From Rhynchopus sp. YZ270_cl-10 (lineage: Eukaryota > Euglenozoa > Diplonemea > Diplonemida > Diplonemidae), in contig OZ037927.1 in NCBI GenBank assembly GCA_964035575.1, positions 434,001 to 498,000 of the forward strand: DNA of 64,000 nucleotides. The letters run 5' to 3'. Shown here piece after piece: positions 20,305-32,553 of the stretch. Position numbers and translations under genes: made by a program. Numbering within the stretch: the stretch's first letter is position 1; every line of letters starts with the position of its first letter. The notes beneath the pieces were generated by a model. The model was not told the DNA's origin. It saw nothing but the letters and a program-made list of their open reading frames with translations, and ran no database searches.

Positions 20305-22163
20305 GGGTGAAAGTCAAATGTATACACATATACACAGGGTTATAGTCAGATCTATACACTCATTGTATATACAATTGTCAATTGTACATACAATTGTATA
20401 GAAATTGTATAGATCTGACTATTTGATGTACAATCCCAACTTTTTTTATAGTCAGATCTATACAATGTATGTACAATCCCGGTATACACAGGTCGTACAC
20501 AAATCCCTACCCATAGTGGAAAACAGTTTAGAGTACACCCACCCACCTACCCACCTACCCACACACACACCCACCCCTACAGGACTATACACAAAAAATG
20601 GAAATTGGGTTTCGCACACCCGATTTTTCTCAGAAGTCAGTCACTGCTATTGCCATTTAACCCAGGGAGCATAGCTAGTGCAAGCAATTCGACTTTGGAA
20701 ACCTTCCGGAAAGTCTGTCCTCTGCTTGCGGAGGACTAGACACAAGAAAATATTGCGTTCCCCCAGAAAACCAGCGCACATTTCACACTCCTTGTGGGTG
20801 GTCTTGTTGCCTTTTCGTCATAGTAATTTTGGCCCAGGCATGCTCTTGAAGCATGACAATTTAGTGTGTATGGGGCAGGGTGTTGTTTTGTTCTGAATTC
20901 TCTTTGTTATAACATCTAAGTCAATCGCGGGTGGTGGTTTGTGTAGCGTGAGGCACTACTTACTTCCTGCGGCTGCTAAAGCGTTATTTCTTCGGATTTA
21001 ACAACGTACAGCGTAACATAGTGGTTTCGCCTGGTCGACACAACCTTTGATAGATATGGGATAACCAACCCCCTTCGACCCCTTGTGGGTTCACTGAACA
21101 AGCCCTCGTGGTAGTTAAACGCGATTGACATTTACATTCCTAGAGATGAAAGAACAAGACAACACTTCTGTACCCGCGCATCAAAATTGTGGAAAACTTT
21201 GCACCCCAAACACCCTCAACAACGCCCGCCAAAAGGCGCCCCTTGTTTCTGGGAGTTGTTCTCATGTTTGATACCTGCACAGCGGGCATTCCTCTGAGTC
21301 CAACGCATGTTTGGCCTGTCTGCGGCGTTGTACTTCAGGTGCACGAAGACAGGGTCTGGTGGTAAATTTTGCGTAGTGTCGCATTCCCTCATGTGTGGGT
21401 CACTCACACTTGCGGTCATGTGCCGCTGCGTGGGTTTGGGAATTTGGGTACCTGGGTACAGGATATTTGTTGTGAAAGACATCTTCCACCATGCATTGAG
21501 GAGGGTAAGACAGTGCTCGCATTTTACTTGAAATCATTACAACATTTAACTTCTCCACGGGGGTCTTGGGCCGTTCATTCGGTTATACCTTGACTAGCGG
21601 CAGAGGCCTTTTAGGACTCTATAACTCCGATATTCCCGAACGGAGGCACACTTTGTGTGTTACTACGACCTGGCAATTTCCAGCAGTAGGTTAAGTAATG
21701 TTTTCTTGTGAATTGTTGGATCATTATCTCCTCAGTGCGTGAATGCCCCACGCGACGGACACTTTTGTGTTTGTCAAGTGGACTGTCTGGTCACTTTTCA
21801 GTGACTGGCGGGTTGGCTGTGGTTGCTCTTTCACGACTTTTATCCTTGTATCCAGTGTACCTGGGTACCTGGGTACCTGGGTACCTGGGCGTGTACAATC
21901 TCCCTCGAGTGTACAATCCAAAAATTGTATAGATCTGACTTTTGTATAGTCAAATCTATACAATTTGTGTACGACCTAGTGTATACTGGGATTGTACATA
22001 AATTGTATAGATCTGACTATAAAAAAAGTTGGGATTGTACATCAAATAGTCAGATCTATACAATTTCTATACAATTGTATGTACAATTGACAATTGTATA
22101 TACAATGAGTGTATAGATCTGACTATAACCCTGTGTATATGTGTATACATTTGACTTTCACCC
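20305..22163 (+). mobile_element. 1.86-kb long-TIR element carrying the core module
   Basis: The left end GGGTGAAAGTCAAATGTATA is matched by the inverse at 22143-22163. Inverted arms extend about 200 bp and are built from ATAGTCAGATCTATACAAT and ACAATTGT palindromes. Both flanks are T runs, so the target duplication cannot be measured. Between the arms lie the core module (20640-21465), about 400 bp of unique DNA, and five GGTACCTG units at 21856-21895. No credible protein, so it is non-autonomous. Confidence 0.85.
20640..21465 (+). repeat. Shared core module, best full copy
   Basis: About 0.8 kb that recurs, in inverse, in the 49924 and 57410 elements, diverged in the 11541 element, and in part at 8045-8245 and 49380-49923. 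It begins ATTTAACCCAGGGAGCATAG and ends with TGGGTACCTGGGTAC. All copies lack a shared long frame, so selection, if any, is on DNA or RNA. Confidence 0.85.
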
Positions 22164-22375
22164 TTTTTTTTTTGTGTGTTATTTGGCCGACGACCCCAAA
22201 ATAGCAGAACACAGCAGAGAAAGGAGCACAAAAAATAGCACCCCCTTTCAGCCACACTATTATTGCTACTCGTGGGTGGCAATTTGTTTTAAGTAAGGCT
22301 TGGGGAGGGGGAACAGAGGTTTTGTTGATGTTGGTAGTCGTCATGCAGACACCCGAAAGATGAGCCCAATATAGT

Positions 22376-22453
22376 TTGATAAATTGTTGGAGTAGCGTGT
22401 AGTTGCCCTCTGGTTGTGTTGCCACAGTTTTTTTGTGCAAATCTTCACTGTCA
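22376..22453 (-). repeat. Dispersed motif A
   Basis: TTGATAAATTGTTGGAGTAG with GTTGTGTTGCCACAG and CAAATCTTCACTG following on the plus strand. Confidence 0.8.
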
Positions 22454-22467
22454 GTTTTTTTTTTTTG

Positions 22468-22617
22468 CACGGCGGACTAGTCAGGAGGACTACTAGTGGT
22501 GCTACTGGTCCAAATGACTAGTGTTTTACGAGTATTGTTACACCAGTAACACTACCAGTTTAGCACCCAGTTGTTACGACTAGTAGTTCCATTAGGAGTC
22601 CCCCTGAGTCCGCTGTG
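22468..22617. mobile_element. 150-bp foldback, possible small relative of the 8.35-kb transposon
   Basis: Left end CACGGCGGACTAGTCAGGAG, right end the inverse of CACAGCGGACTCAGGGGGAC. ACTAGT sites and TACTGGT/ACCAGTA pair inside. The first bases resemble the CACGACGGACTAGT end of the 11541-19886 element. No clear target duplication. Confidence 0.5.
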
Positions 22618-23178
22618 TGTGTGTTTTGTACGTGAGAGGTAGGGGGGTGTGCTGTGATGGAGGGGGGGGTGAGATCACAACAACACAAAAACAAAAAAAA
22701 AAAAAAAGGCAAACATAAAAAGAAGGCAGCAACAAACAAAGGAGGAAAAGGGGGAAACTGTTGGACTACTCTTATTTCTCTATTGTGCTTTGTCCCATTG
22801 TCGTTGCAATCTTCTCTCTCCCCCCCGTACGTGAACTTGTTCTTTTTGATAAGAGGGAAAGCGCAAATACCTTTTTGAAAGAGAGAGAGAAAAAAATGCT
22901 GTGCAACGGGAAATAGAAACTTAACACTCATCACACGATAGAACCCATGGGAGACAGGTTGTGGTGAAACGCACACACCTCGACCTGTTTGGGTGAGGAG
23001 GTGGCTTTCTGCAGCGCGGTTCGTCTAGAACCGCAAAAGTGTGTTCAAAAGTGCGTTGTTTCTATTTCCTCCTTCATTTCATGAAGGTGACATAAAATTG
23101 TTGTTTTGGTTTCTCTCGACAACATAAAGTCGCCAGTTTTTTCAATGAGAGTTGCTTACGGGGAAAACAAAAAAGCAC
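22618..23178. other. Intergenic DNA, nothing recognised
   Basis: Contains A-rich and pyrimidine-rich patches and a segment near 22945 (GGTTGTGGTGAAACGCACAC) similar to 52680-52700 and 1765-1780. No supported gene. Confidence 0.4.
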
Positions 23179-23183
23179 CATAA

Positions 23184-23728
23184 TGGTGTGTTCCGGGGTA
23201 TGGGATTTTACACATCTTCACACATCTTCACAACTCTTCACAACTTTTCACAAATTTTCACAACATAATTTTGGCCATATTTTTGTGAAGAATTGTGAAT
23301 AGTTGTGAAAAGTTGTGAAGAGTTGTGAATTGAAATGAAAATTTGGATGAAAAAAACACAGACGTTGTGAATATTTGTGAAGAGTTGTGAACAGTTGTGA
23401 AGAGATGTGAAGAGTTGTGAAGAGTTGTGAATTGGAGAAAAAAAGGGGGGGTTTTCCCAATTCACAACTCTTCACAACTCTTCACATCTCTTCACAACTG
23501 TTCACAACTCTTCACAAATATTCACAACGTCTGTGTTTTTTTCATCCAAATTTTCATTTCAATTCACAACTCTTCACAACTTTTCACAACTATTCACAAC
23601 TCTTCACAATTCTTCACAAAAATATGGCCAAAATTATGTTGTGAAAATTTGTGAAAATTTGTGAAAAGTTGTGAAGAGTTGTGAAGATGTGTGAAGATGT
23701 GTAAAATCCCATACCCCGGAACACACCA
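23184..23728. mobile_element. 545-bp near-perfect palindromic element with CATAA target duplication
   Basis: The arms of about 265 bp are almost exact inverses and meet around 23450. Both are packed with TTCACAACTC/GAGTTGTGAA units. Outer ends are TGGTGTGTTCCGGGGTATGG and its inverse. The pentamer CATAA flanks both sides (23179-23183 and 23729-23733), indicating transposition as a unit. No coding capacity. As single-stranded DNA or RNA it would form one long hairpin. Confidence 0.88.
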
Positions 23729-24136
23729 CATAAAGAAAATAAAGCAGTAGCCAAGCACGCCAACCCTTTTCGTGTATATACCACTTGCACAGAAGCAAGG
23801 AAGAAAAAGGATAGGGGTTTTTTGTTTTGGGAAAACAGAGAAGGGGAAAGGGCACACTTTTTTCGCAGTTTTTTTTGTATTTTTTTGTTGTTGTTTTGAC
23901 AACTCAACTTTAGACCAATGTTTGAGAAACATACCCGTACTAAATGTTGGTTGAAGCCTATATAAAGCAGTAGGCACAGCACACCATGTATCGTCCCAGA
24001 CATTATGCTCAGAACAAAACAACAACGCGAATCTCAGAGGGGAAAGGGGAAAAAAAGTTGAAATACAACAGCCCTCTCGTGAACAGTGTACCTGTAGTAC
24101 AAAATGACCGGGGTGGGGGGGGCCAACTATGCAGTT

Positions 24137-24192
24137 GTAGGACTGCATGGTTTAGGGGGGGGTGGACCCCTCCCAAACCATGCAGTCCTACA
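24137..24192. repeat. Hairpin formed by motif D
   Basis: TGTAGGACTGCATGGTTT is followed after a G/C-rich loop by AAACCATGCAGTCCTACA. The arm alone recurs near 30506 and 37620 as part of motif D. Confidence 0.8.
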
Positions 24193-24287
24193 ATCCATTT
24201 CGAGGTTTAACATCTGGTTAAAACAAACAGAGCTGCTGAAACGATAAAATACTTCGGACAAAGCTGGTGTTCCGGAGGGGGGCTATA

Positions 24288-24357
24288 TTGACATGTCCTT
24301 GACATGTTCTTGACATGTTCTTGACATGTCCTTGACATGTCCTTGACATGTTCTTGA
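24288..24357 (+). repeat. 11-bp tandem repeat TTGACATGT(C/T)C
   Basis: Six head-to-tail units, each with the palindrome ACATGT. No gene nearby. Confidence 0.9.
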
Positions 24358-24694
24358 TAGTTGTTCCGTAACACCAAAGACGCACCCAGAAACGAAAAAG
24401 GTAAGACATTGGGGATGTGGGTGAAACAACGCTTTGGTGAAGGTAGCACTCCACCACCACCACAGCGAAAGGGCAATCAGATGCACAAAAGTTATCGGGG
24501 GGGGGGGGGGGGGGGGATTGCTTTCTTTTGAAAGATCGGTGCAAATTATTTCCACAAAAAAAAAATCTTTTTATGAAAATGAGTTTAACCTGTCTCAAAG
24601 CATGGCGTCATTTCGAAAGCCATAAAAAAAAATTAAGAAAATTGAATACAAGGTGTACCTTGATATTGGAAGGGGAAAATCCCATTTTTTTTTT

Positions 24695-24763
24695 CTGATA
24701 AATTGTTGGAGTAGTGTAGTTGCCTCTGGTTGTGTTGCCACAGTTTTGTGCAAATCTCCATTG
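24695..24763 (-). repeat. Dispersed motif A
   Basis: Follows a T run: CTGATAAATTGTTGGAGTAG, then GTTGCCTCTGGTTGTGTTG, CCACAGTTTTGTGCAAATC and TCCATTG. Read on the minus strand it ends in CAATTTATCAG and an A run, as expected of a retroposed or polyadenylated 3' end. Confidence 0.85.
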
Positions 24764-25760
24764 TTTCTTTTTGCGACATCTCAATAAATTGATCTACGTT
24801 TGTGTCACGATTCATTTTGTTCAGACACAAAAAAAAAAAAAAGTTGGAAAAAAAAATGAATTGTGTCTGTGCATGCAATATACACAGACATCTTTATGAA
24901 AAAAAAATATCACCCACGCAAGAACGGAAGAGTTTAAAAAAAACAAAAAGAAAGACAAATGAGCTCAGGCACAGGGATCTTTCAAAAAAAAAGAAGAAAG
25001 AAGGAGAAATAAAGACCAGGAGAAGTGGGCTTTACTAAAAGTCTAAATTTTTGAGTAGTAAAAAAAAAAGTTGAATGTGCGCATAGAAGAAAATTGGATA
25101 CTGTCTATCATGCTGCCATAATACACATATATCGAAAAGGAGAGAAAAGAAAAGATTTTTGCAAAGATGAACGAGTCAGGTGAAGTGCCATCCATCTTTT
25201 GGAGAGAAAAAAAAGAAAATAAAGGAGAAAAAAACGCCAAGGAGAGGGCAAAAGAAGAAAAAAAAGAAACACACACACACAAAATATAAAAAGCATGTGC
25301 GCAAAGTGACACAGGCCTTTTTGTCCTTAAAAACAAAATGCGAGTTTTTTGAACGAAAAAAAAGCAAAAAAGACGCAAAAAAAGAGAAAAAGACTCTTGA
25401 AAAATGGTGCGCAAAAACGGTTTTGTTTCTTGTTTGGAGGCACATCACTTTTCAAGACTGCCGGGAAGGAAAGGTGAATCTGAACATTCGGCAAAACGGA
25501 CTAAAAAAGGGGAAAAAAAACGTTTTCAAACGTTTCAAAAAAAAGGCAAACAAAAAATACACACACATGGAAGTGCAAAACGCCTCACCGTACCTTGGTG
25601 GACGCAGGACACCGAAGAAAAGGAGAAAGTAAAACAGAATATGCACAACAGCAGTGCATTTCTGGAGGAGAAAAATTTTTTTTTTAAATAAATTTATTTT
25701 GCGAATGGAACCTCTAGAGATTCCACCCGATCGTAGAAAAAAGAGGAGTGAAAAAAAAAC

Positions 25761-25858
25761 AAAGAAAAGTTTTTGAGATGAACCTAAGCCTATCATGCAT
25801 AGTCTGATTAGGTTACTTAATGTTTTGAACATTGGTTCTCATGCTTAGTCACCTGAAC
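25761..25858 (-). repeat. Dispersed motif B, long form
   Basis: AGAAAAGTTTTTGAGATGAACC, split here as AAAGAAAAGTTTTTGAGATG plus AACCTAAGCC, followed by GTCTGATTAGGTTACTTAAT and GTTTTGAACATTGGTT. The same extended form occurs at 35034 and, diverged, at 41112. Confidence 0.8.
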
Positions 25859-25924
25859 AAAATATATGACGTCTGTACTGCTCACATACATCACATTAAA
25901 AACAAAGAAGGAGAGAGAAAAAAG

Positions 25925-25961
<37 letters not shown>

Positions 25962-25989
25962 GCAAAAAAACACGAAGATACATACTTCG

Positions 25990-26140
25990 CAGCCCGCCTG
26001 AGTCTGCCGGAGTCCGTCTCAAGTCCGCCAAAACTTCGGCGGATTTGAAGCAGACTCGGGACGAGTCTGGGCGGACTCAGTTAAAAGTCCGCCTCAAGTC
26101 CGTCTTTTTTTTTTTAGCGGACTCAGGTGGACTACAAAGT
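25990..26140. repeat. GTCCGCC/GGCGGACT foldback
   Basis: Several AGTCCGCC and GGCGGACTCAG pairs face each other, including a tight hairpin around GTCCGCCAAAACTTCGGCGG. It resembles the CGGACTCAGG end of 22468-22617. Confidence 0.55.
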
Positions 26141-26585
26141 ATGAAGATATAATGGTTTGTAACGGTATTGTAAACACCAAAAAAAGAAAAAGTATTGGCT
26201 TTGTTGATAGGCTACTGTCGACAGGAAAGCAACCACACGATTGAAAACACACAAAAAAAATTCAAAAAAAACAAAAAGGAATAACAAAGCACGGGTTGAC
26301 ACAAAATTGATACACTTTTTTTTTGTTTTTTTGTTTTTTGTATTCAGAAATTCACAGGAAGAAGAAAAAAGAAAAAGCAGAATTAGAAGAAACACTGTGC
26401 AGGAAAATAAAACACTGAAAGTGATAAGTTGACATTTATATAAGTATATGGTTGTATAGCGGCAACATTTTTTTTTTGACCTCCCTCCGTCTTTGTTTTC
26501 ATTGCAGATGAAAGGCGGTCAATGTTGCGTTGTGTTATAAAAAAAAAGGACATGAAATCCTCCGTTTTTTTTTTCTCTTTTTTTT

Positions 26586-26656
26586 TGATAAATTTGTTGG
26601 AGTGTAGTGTAGATTGCCTCGGTTTGCGTTGCCACAGTTTTGTGCAAATCTCTACC
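26586..26656 (-). repeat. Dispersed motif A
   Basis: TTGATAAATTTGTTGGAGTG after a T run, with TGCGTTGCCACAGTTTTGTG following. Confidence 0.8.
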
Positions 26657-26957
26657 TTAAAGAGATCGCCACACGGTGGTGACGATTTCACTCATCAATT
26701 TTTCATACACATCATATCATAAACGACGAGCTGATTTTTCTTCTTTTGTGTCGTTTTTTTGGGGATTGTTTTTGTGATTTTTTGGGGAAAGCAAAATGGG
26801 GGAAATTTGAACAAAAAAAAAAACCGTATATTTTTATTGACGAACAGCAAGCAATCGTCTTCTATTCACACCTTTTTTCTTTTTTTTTTGCTTTTTTTAT
26901 TGCAGTTTTGGGGAGGAGTAGACGAGAGAAATTTGAGCTTTTTATTATTATTTTTTT

Positions 26958-27007
26958 TTTGAAAACTAGGTTTGTATTATGTGCAGACACCCAAGGATGC
27001 GCACCAC
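26958..27007 (-). repeat. Dispersed motif E
   Basis: T run then GAAAACTAGGTTTGTATTA and AGACACCCAAGGATGCGC. Motif E resembles motif A in layout (T run, TTGATAAATTG versus TTGAAAACTTG, then TAGTGTAG), so A and E may share an origin. Confidence 0.65.
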
Positions 27008-27945
27008 TTTTTTTTGCATGGTTTTGTGTGGGGGGCGGGGGGGAGAAAATATTGATGACAAAACAAAAAAGGTCAAAAAAAAAAATTGTGGGAATCACGG
27101 GGCTGCTCTTCTCTAGGCTGACCTGAGTCACATATTCGTAACACACCAAGCACTACGTATCGTCTTTCTAGGTAAAAAAACAGCCTTTTAAGAGAGAAAA
27201 AAAGTGTTCTGCAGCGCGGTAAAAAGGAAGAGAGTCTGGGGAGGGGATGTGGGTGTGTTGGAAAGCAGTTCTGGGCTGAGATTGTCTAAGTTGGAACATC
27301 GCCAAAAAGGTGGGGGAGGATGAGGGAGAGGGTGAGGGGATTATTCTGATAAAAAATAGAAGTTAAATTCTAGAATTTTCAGTGAGGGTGAGGGTGACAG
27401 AGAGAGAGGGAGGGGACCCCTCTGAGTGGGTTGAGGGGGGGCAGGGGAGGTGCTGTGTTAAGCCACCAGCGACCCCCTTAGGGTTTGCTGTGATTAACTA
27501 GAAGAGAAAGGTAGGTTGGGCAACTGTATATTATATTACGATACAGCCTACTAGAGAAAAGGGGAAATGTGTGCATTTTTTGTGTGTGTGTTCCGTTGGT
27601 GAAAAAAAGAACAAAAAGAAAAACAAAAAAAAAAAAAAACGGGGTGTGCTGTGGATATGGGGGGGACCCACGACTCCTGGACCTCCCCGTATACTACCAT
27701 GCTGTTTTACGGAGTCGGACCCCGCCGTGTAGAAAATGATATGTGTCGAATATAAGTAAAGGGTTTAAAGACAAAATAAGTGTGTCTTGAAAATACAAAA
27801 AAAGCCCGTTTGTTGACAGTGTACCTTTTTTAATGCAGTACGACCAATATGAAAATGTGAAAAACGAAAAATATTTGGACATTTGGGGTATGACCAAAAA
27901 AAGAAGAATGTTGGGGTACAAACGCCTCTGCAGATGCAGGCACCC

Positions 27946-28005
27946 AAAGAAAAGAAAAGTTTATGAGATGATCCTAAGCCTCTCTCATGCTTTAGCGACC
28001 TTAAG
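27946..28005 (-). repeat. Dispersed motif B
   Basis: AGAAAAGTTTATGAGATGA then TCCTAAGCCTCTCTCATGC. Motif C (ACTCACCGTTCATCGGTGG) follows about 35 bp on, a spacing seen loosely at other B copies. Confidence 0.75.
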
Positions 28006-28294
28006 AAAATACGGCGGGAGGGTATAAAAGTGCAAACGACTCACCGTTCATCGGTGGACGCAAGACACTGCGCGCGGGGAGAAAAAAAAATATTGTTTTC
28101 AGAGCCTCAACACTTAGTCTCTAAATAAATGTGTTAAATGGGGGAAAATATTGTGTTTTTTTTTTTTTAGAAGTTGTGAATCAGGGTATTAGTTAGCTTT
28201 TTTTTTCCCGGCCAAATTCTGGTTATCTGGTTTTTTCCCTCCCCCAGCAGGAATCGCTATTTTTTCTTGTGCTCTGCCAAAAAAAAGGGTCAAC

Positions 28295-28505
28295 AAAAAA
28301 TTTTCCGCGCTCCGCACGAAAAGGTCCGTTCATTTCGCGTCAAAACGTGATGACGTGGGATGGTAACGTACATCAAGAACCAAACTAACCTGCACTGGGC
28401 TCTCTCTAGCAAACAAAACCTTCCCTTAGTACAAGAAGAAACGGCGGTCATGGCATCAAAACTGTTCTGGCGAAGCCACGGTACGCAACATTTCAAAAAT
28501 TGTAA
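28295..28505 (+). repeat. Dispersed repeat related to 8670-8905
   Basis: Bounded by CGCGCTCCGCACGAAAAGGT and GCCACGGTACGCAACATTTC, the same two landmarks in the same order as 8672-8905, but with different DNA between them. At 28750-28870 a further hairpin pairs GTTCGCCCCGGGGCGAA with GGGCTTCGCCCCACCGGGGC. Confidence 0.6.
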
Positions 28506-30201
28506 TATAAAATCGAACATTTTTACAGCCAAACTATGGCATGGTAGGGCTACTGCTCAGAATTTTTGGCTGCGCCACAGGCGCAGCCACGGTACGCTAC
28601 TTTTTTATGATCGTCGATCCCTTATTCTCGCTCGATATGAGGAGGTGGGGCTGCTGGGGGGGTGGGTGGGAACCGAACTTCCTTCGGGCCCCTGGCCAAA
28701 AAAAAAATTTTTTTTTGAAAAATCCCGAATCTCACTTTTTTTTTTTTTTTTGAATAACCAGGGCGTTCGCCCCGGGGCGAAAAATATTTTTTTTCGTTAA
28801 AAAAATCTTTTCCTGAAAAAATGACATTTTATTTCGCCCCAGGGCTTCGCCCCACCGGGGCGAAACCCTGTATAAATAAATAAATAAATAAAAAAAAAAA
28901 GGGGGGGAAAAAAAAATGAGAGAGAGATTTCTCCCCCCCAACCTGTCGACCCCCCCGGAGGGGGGGTCGCAGAGGGGGTGTCCACTGTACTCAAAATCAT
29001 CCGCAAACCCGCCTGCCGTGAAAGTAAGTTTCCCCAGCACTCCCGCTCGCTCCTCAATCCTGCAGTCTGCTGAAGGTGTCCCGTACCCCCTGTTATAGAA
29101 GGTGTCACTACTCGTGTCAACTCTACCTTCAACGGCAGAGAGACGTTTTAGTTGATTGAAAATAATCAAACTAAGGATGAAGTCTCATATGACAGATGCC
29201 TCTCTCTTGTACATCTGTTTGATTAAACAGCACAAAGAGACCCTCAGTGAGGGGGGGATTGATGAAATTCTCCATCGTTTTGCTGGTTTTAGTGCTGGGG
29301 AAGGGATCACGCGCAAATCGCAATTTTTTTTCGACCACTCAGTACCGGGGATTCACCCCCACGAACTAGCTTCTCTCCGGCGGGAAAATTTTTTTTGACC
29401 TATTTTAAGCACTAGTAAAAAAGCAAAAATTTCGGGTTTTTTGGCATTTCGCCACGATCAGGAAAAAACGATGGCGATAGCGAACGCCCTGTGAATAACC
29501 AGAATTGGGGAATTCTGGTTTTCAAAACCAGAATTTGTACGGTAACTAATACCCTGTGTGAATAAAAGCAAATGGCATTTGATGCCATGTGAAGAGAGGG
29601 GTATGGTATTACGCCTTTTTTTCGCCTTCGTTCTTGTTCCAAAGAAAGTAAGCATAGCCACGCTAAGTGAATTAGGCACCAAAAAGATTGATTCACAAAA
29701 AAAATTTTCACATTTCGCTGTTTTTAAAATTGTTAATTTGTATCTCCAAAATCTCCGAAAAAAAGAAAAATCGGAAGAAAATCCTGGGTGTACACGAAAC
29801 AAGAAACTACACATTGTGAGAGATACCTCTCTTGTCTAAAGGAATTTGAATAAAAAAACAAAATAATCCTTCAGCAGCACCCGGGCGGGAAGAGAGCAAG
29901 GTGTGGGTGAGTGAGCTGGGGCTTTTTTTTCTTCTCCAACATTTTGGGCCATTAGCAGAAGGAAAGACATGAATCTAGCCAAAAACAGAGATTTCCCCAA
30001 AAGGGGAAAACACGCTAAGGCCAGAGGCGACCCAAAAAAAGAAAAAAGGAAAAAAAGAACAAAAGATCACACACATTTCCCTTGCTCTCCACCCCCTTCC
30101 AAGAATGAAGAGAAAAGACAGCTAAAAACAAAACAAGAGAGAAACCTTTAAAGAAGATGAACCCAAGCAACACCTTCAAGTCTTCCAAGTGATTTCTTTT
30201 T

Positions 30202-30250
30202 TTGAAAACTTGGTTGTATTAGTGTAGACCCCCGAGGATGAACTCCACTA
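30202..30250 (-). repeat. Dispersed motif E
   Basis: T run, TTGAAAACTTGGTTGTATTA, GTGTAGACCCCCGAGGATG, AACTCCACTA. Confidence 0.75.
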
Positions 30251-31282
30251 TTTTTTTTTTGTTCTACTTGTTAGGAAATCGAGTTCTCCTGGGGTGGGAG
30301 AATGAACCGAGAAGAAGAGAGAGCAAGTACAAAGGACGTTCTACAATACAGAATACATCCATTCGCTTTTTGTGGAAAAAAATATAGAAAACAGAAAAAA
30401 AAAATCTCACATATCTGGGGGATACATGCTGAGTATATGTGATAGGACAACGGAGAGAAAGGAACACAGGGTATTTTTTTAATAATTGACCGGTGGACCC
30501 CCCAAAACCTTGCAGTCCTACATCCATTTCAAGGTTGACAATCTGATACAAAAAGATTCTCTTTTAGTGGTTCGGAAAGGAAAAAAAATCAAAAAAAAAA
30601 AGTGTCATTTTGTCGTTCCCTCACCCTCCCTTCTTGTTGGTTTGATGCGTTGTTCACTTCCACACACTACCTCTCAGCTGTTGGGTTGGTGGTGTTGTGG
30701 AGTCGGTTTGGGTGAGTGAACGACGATGACATTTTTTCCGCTCACAAAGTAGTGTGCATAATAAAAAACACACAAGGGAAGGGGATACATGGTATAATAT
30801 TATTGTATTGTGTTTTTTTCAAAAGAAATATGGCATTTTTTTTTTTTTTTCCAAAAAAAAAAAAAAAAATGCTAAACATTTCATGAGTTGGTTCATGCCG
30901 TCCGTATATAATGAAAGGAGGCTAGTGTACAGGGCTTCTAAAAAAAGACGTAAAAAAGAAGAAAGACACAAATTCATAGAAAGAAAAATATTGTTATATT
31001 GGTACAAGAAGTAGTCGGTTATACAACTTCGAGGTTTTTTTTTTTAAAAGAATGGTTTCATATACTATCTATTCTACTGAATAGAAGGTACAGTTGGGTG
31101 CGCTAAGAAGATAAAAAGAAGGGGAAAAGAGAAAAGTTTATAAGATGAACCTCCCCTGAGCCTTCCTAAGCCTCTCCTGCTGGGTCGTCGCATCGAAATA
31201 GAAAACGACTTCAGGATATGACAGCTAAATGAAATAAAGAAAACACTTTTTCGTTTATCGCAGGTATACTAAAAAAAAAAAA

Positions 31283-31333
31283 AAAGAAAAGTTTATAAGA
31301 TGATCCTAAGCCTCTCGTGCATAGTCACCTTAA
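31283..31333 (-). repeat. Dispersed motif B
   Basis: Closest to consensus: AGAAAAGTTTATAAGATGA, TCCTAAGCCTCTCGTGC, ATAGTCACCTTA. A more diverged copy lies 150 bp to the left (31126-31195). Confidence 0.85.
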
Positions 31334-32488
31334 AAAATTATGGATGAATACCCGCGAGAACTCTCTCGAGCCGCTAATAAGTCCACCCAAAAAAAACAAT
31401 TCTTGACAAAAGGGGGATTTTTTTTAATCACAAAACACAGCTTCTTACCCCTCTAATTGTTTTCCCTCCCTAACCCCCTCACCTTTATTCCTTTTTTTTT
31501 TGGCAAGCACAGTCAGCAGAGGAAAGTTGAATGCTATAAACCAAGAAAAAAAGAGCAAAAAGGGAGGGAGAAGGAGAAAAAACGAAAACTAAAAGAGGAA
31601 TCAGGGAAGACCTCCCCTCTATTTTTTTCCTGTGTTTTTTTTTGATAAATTGATGACGTGTAGACACCTCGCTTTTTTATCGTGTGAACTCCACGCATTT
31701 TTTTTGTGAATTTTTTCAAAAAAACAGAAAATGGGGGGAAGATTAATTTAAATTTCTGAGAAAAGTTCCAAAGGTTCTATCTGAGTTTAAGAAGAATAGA
31801 GTATAAGATTCGTGGGCTGTAAATCCCTGTATTTCATGCAAAAAAAAAGAGGGTCGGAGAGTGGGAGGGACGCAGGGCAAAGATTCTAAAATAAAATAAA
31901 AAGTGAAGTTGATAGTGCAAAACGCCCTCTGGGACGCAGGGCACCTGACACTCCGCGGGGTTATCGATCCCCCGGAGTGTTGCGCTTGGGAAGCTTAAAA
32001 AGAAAGATTGGGTTTGCCGACAAGGTAGTCCGAGAAGAATTTTTAAAAAAAAATTGCGGGGGGGTTTTTTTTTTTTTTGAATTTTTTGAAAAAGAAGAAA
32101 TTGCGGGGGTTACACACAAAAAAAAGCACACCGTCTCACAAAAGGAAAAAAATGGGAAGATAAGGTGCCTCGCATACACACAAGATCTCTAGGGGAATGT
32201 TGGGAGGGTGAGGGGAGGTGAGTTGGGGTGAGAGCAATTTCAATTTTATTTTTATTTTTATTTTTTTACGCAATCTTCCTGCTTCTAGATGATTGGTGAT
32301 CACTCTCACAACAACACAACCACCCCCCGTTTCCCCGTTCACACATTACCATGCAAAGGGGGGGGAGAAGAAAATTTTGGTTGAGGGAAAAAGACAGGAA
32401 CTGCTTTTTTGAAAAGGGGGGGTTTTTTTTTATGAAAAATTTTAGACATGCCACTCACTGTTTACCACAGTAACACATAATCGTAATA

Positions 32489-32553
32489 ATGTTCGACCCT
32501 AAAAAAAAGGTCGAACTTCCAGAAAGAAAAAAAATCCTGAAAAAGGTCGAACA
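32489..32553. repeat. Small GTTCGACC palindrome element
   Basis: GTTCGACC... AAGGTCGAACTTCC ... GGTCGAAC over about 63 bp. The inverse orientation of the same sequence is at 36683-36740, so it is a dispersed mini-element. Confidence 0.8.

Noticed and set aside
24288-24357. CRISPR-like array
   Set aside because: 11-bp head-to-tail units with no spacers; the context is eukaryotic.
25043-26700. Overlapping Phe/Lys-rich frames of 60-150 codons
   Set aside because: Products of long A/T runs with no conserved domain; both strands are equally open.
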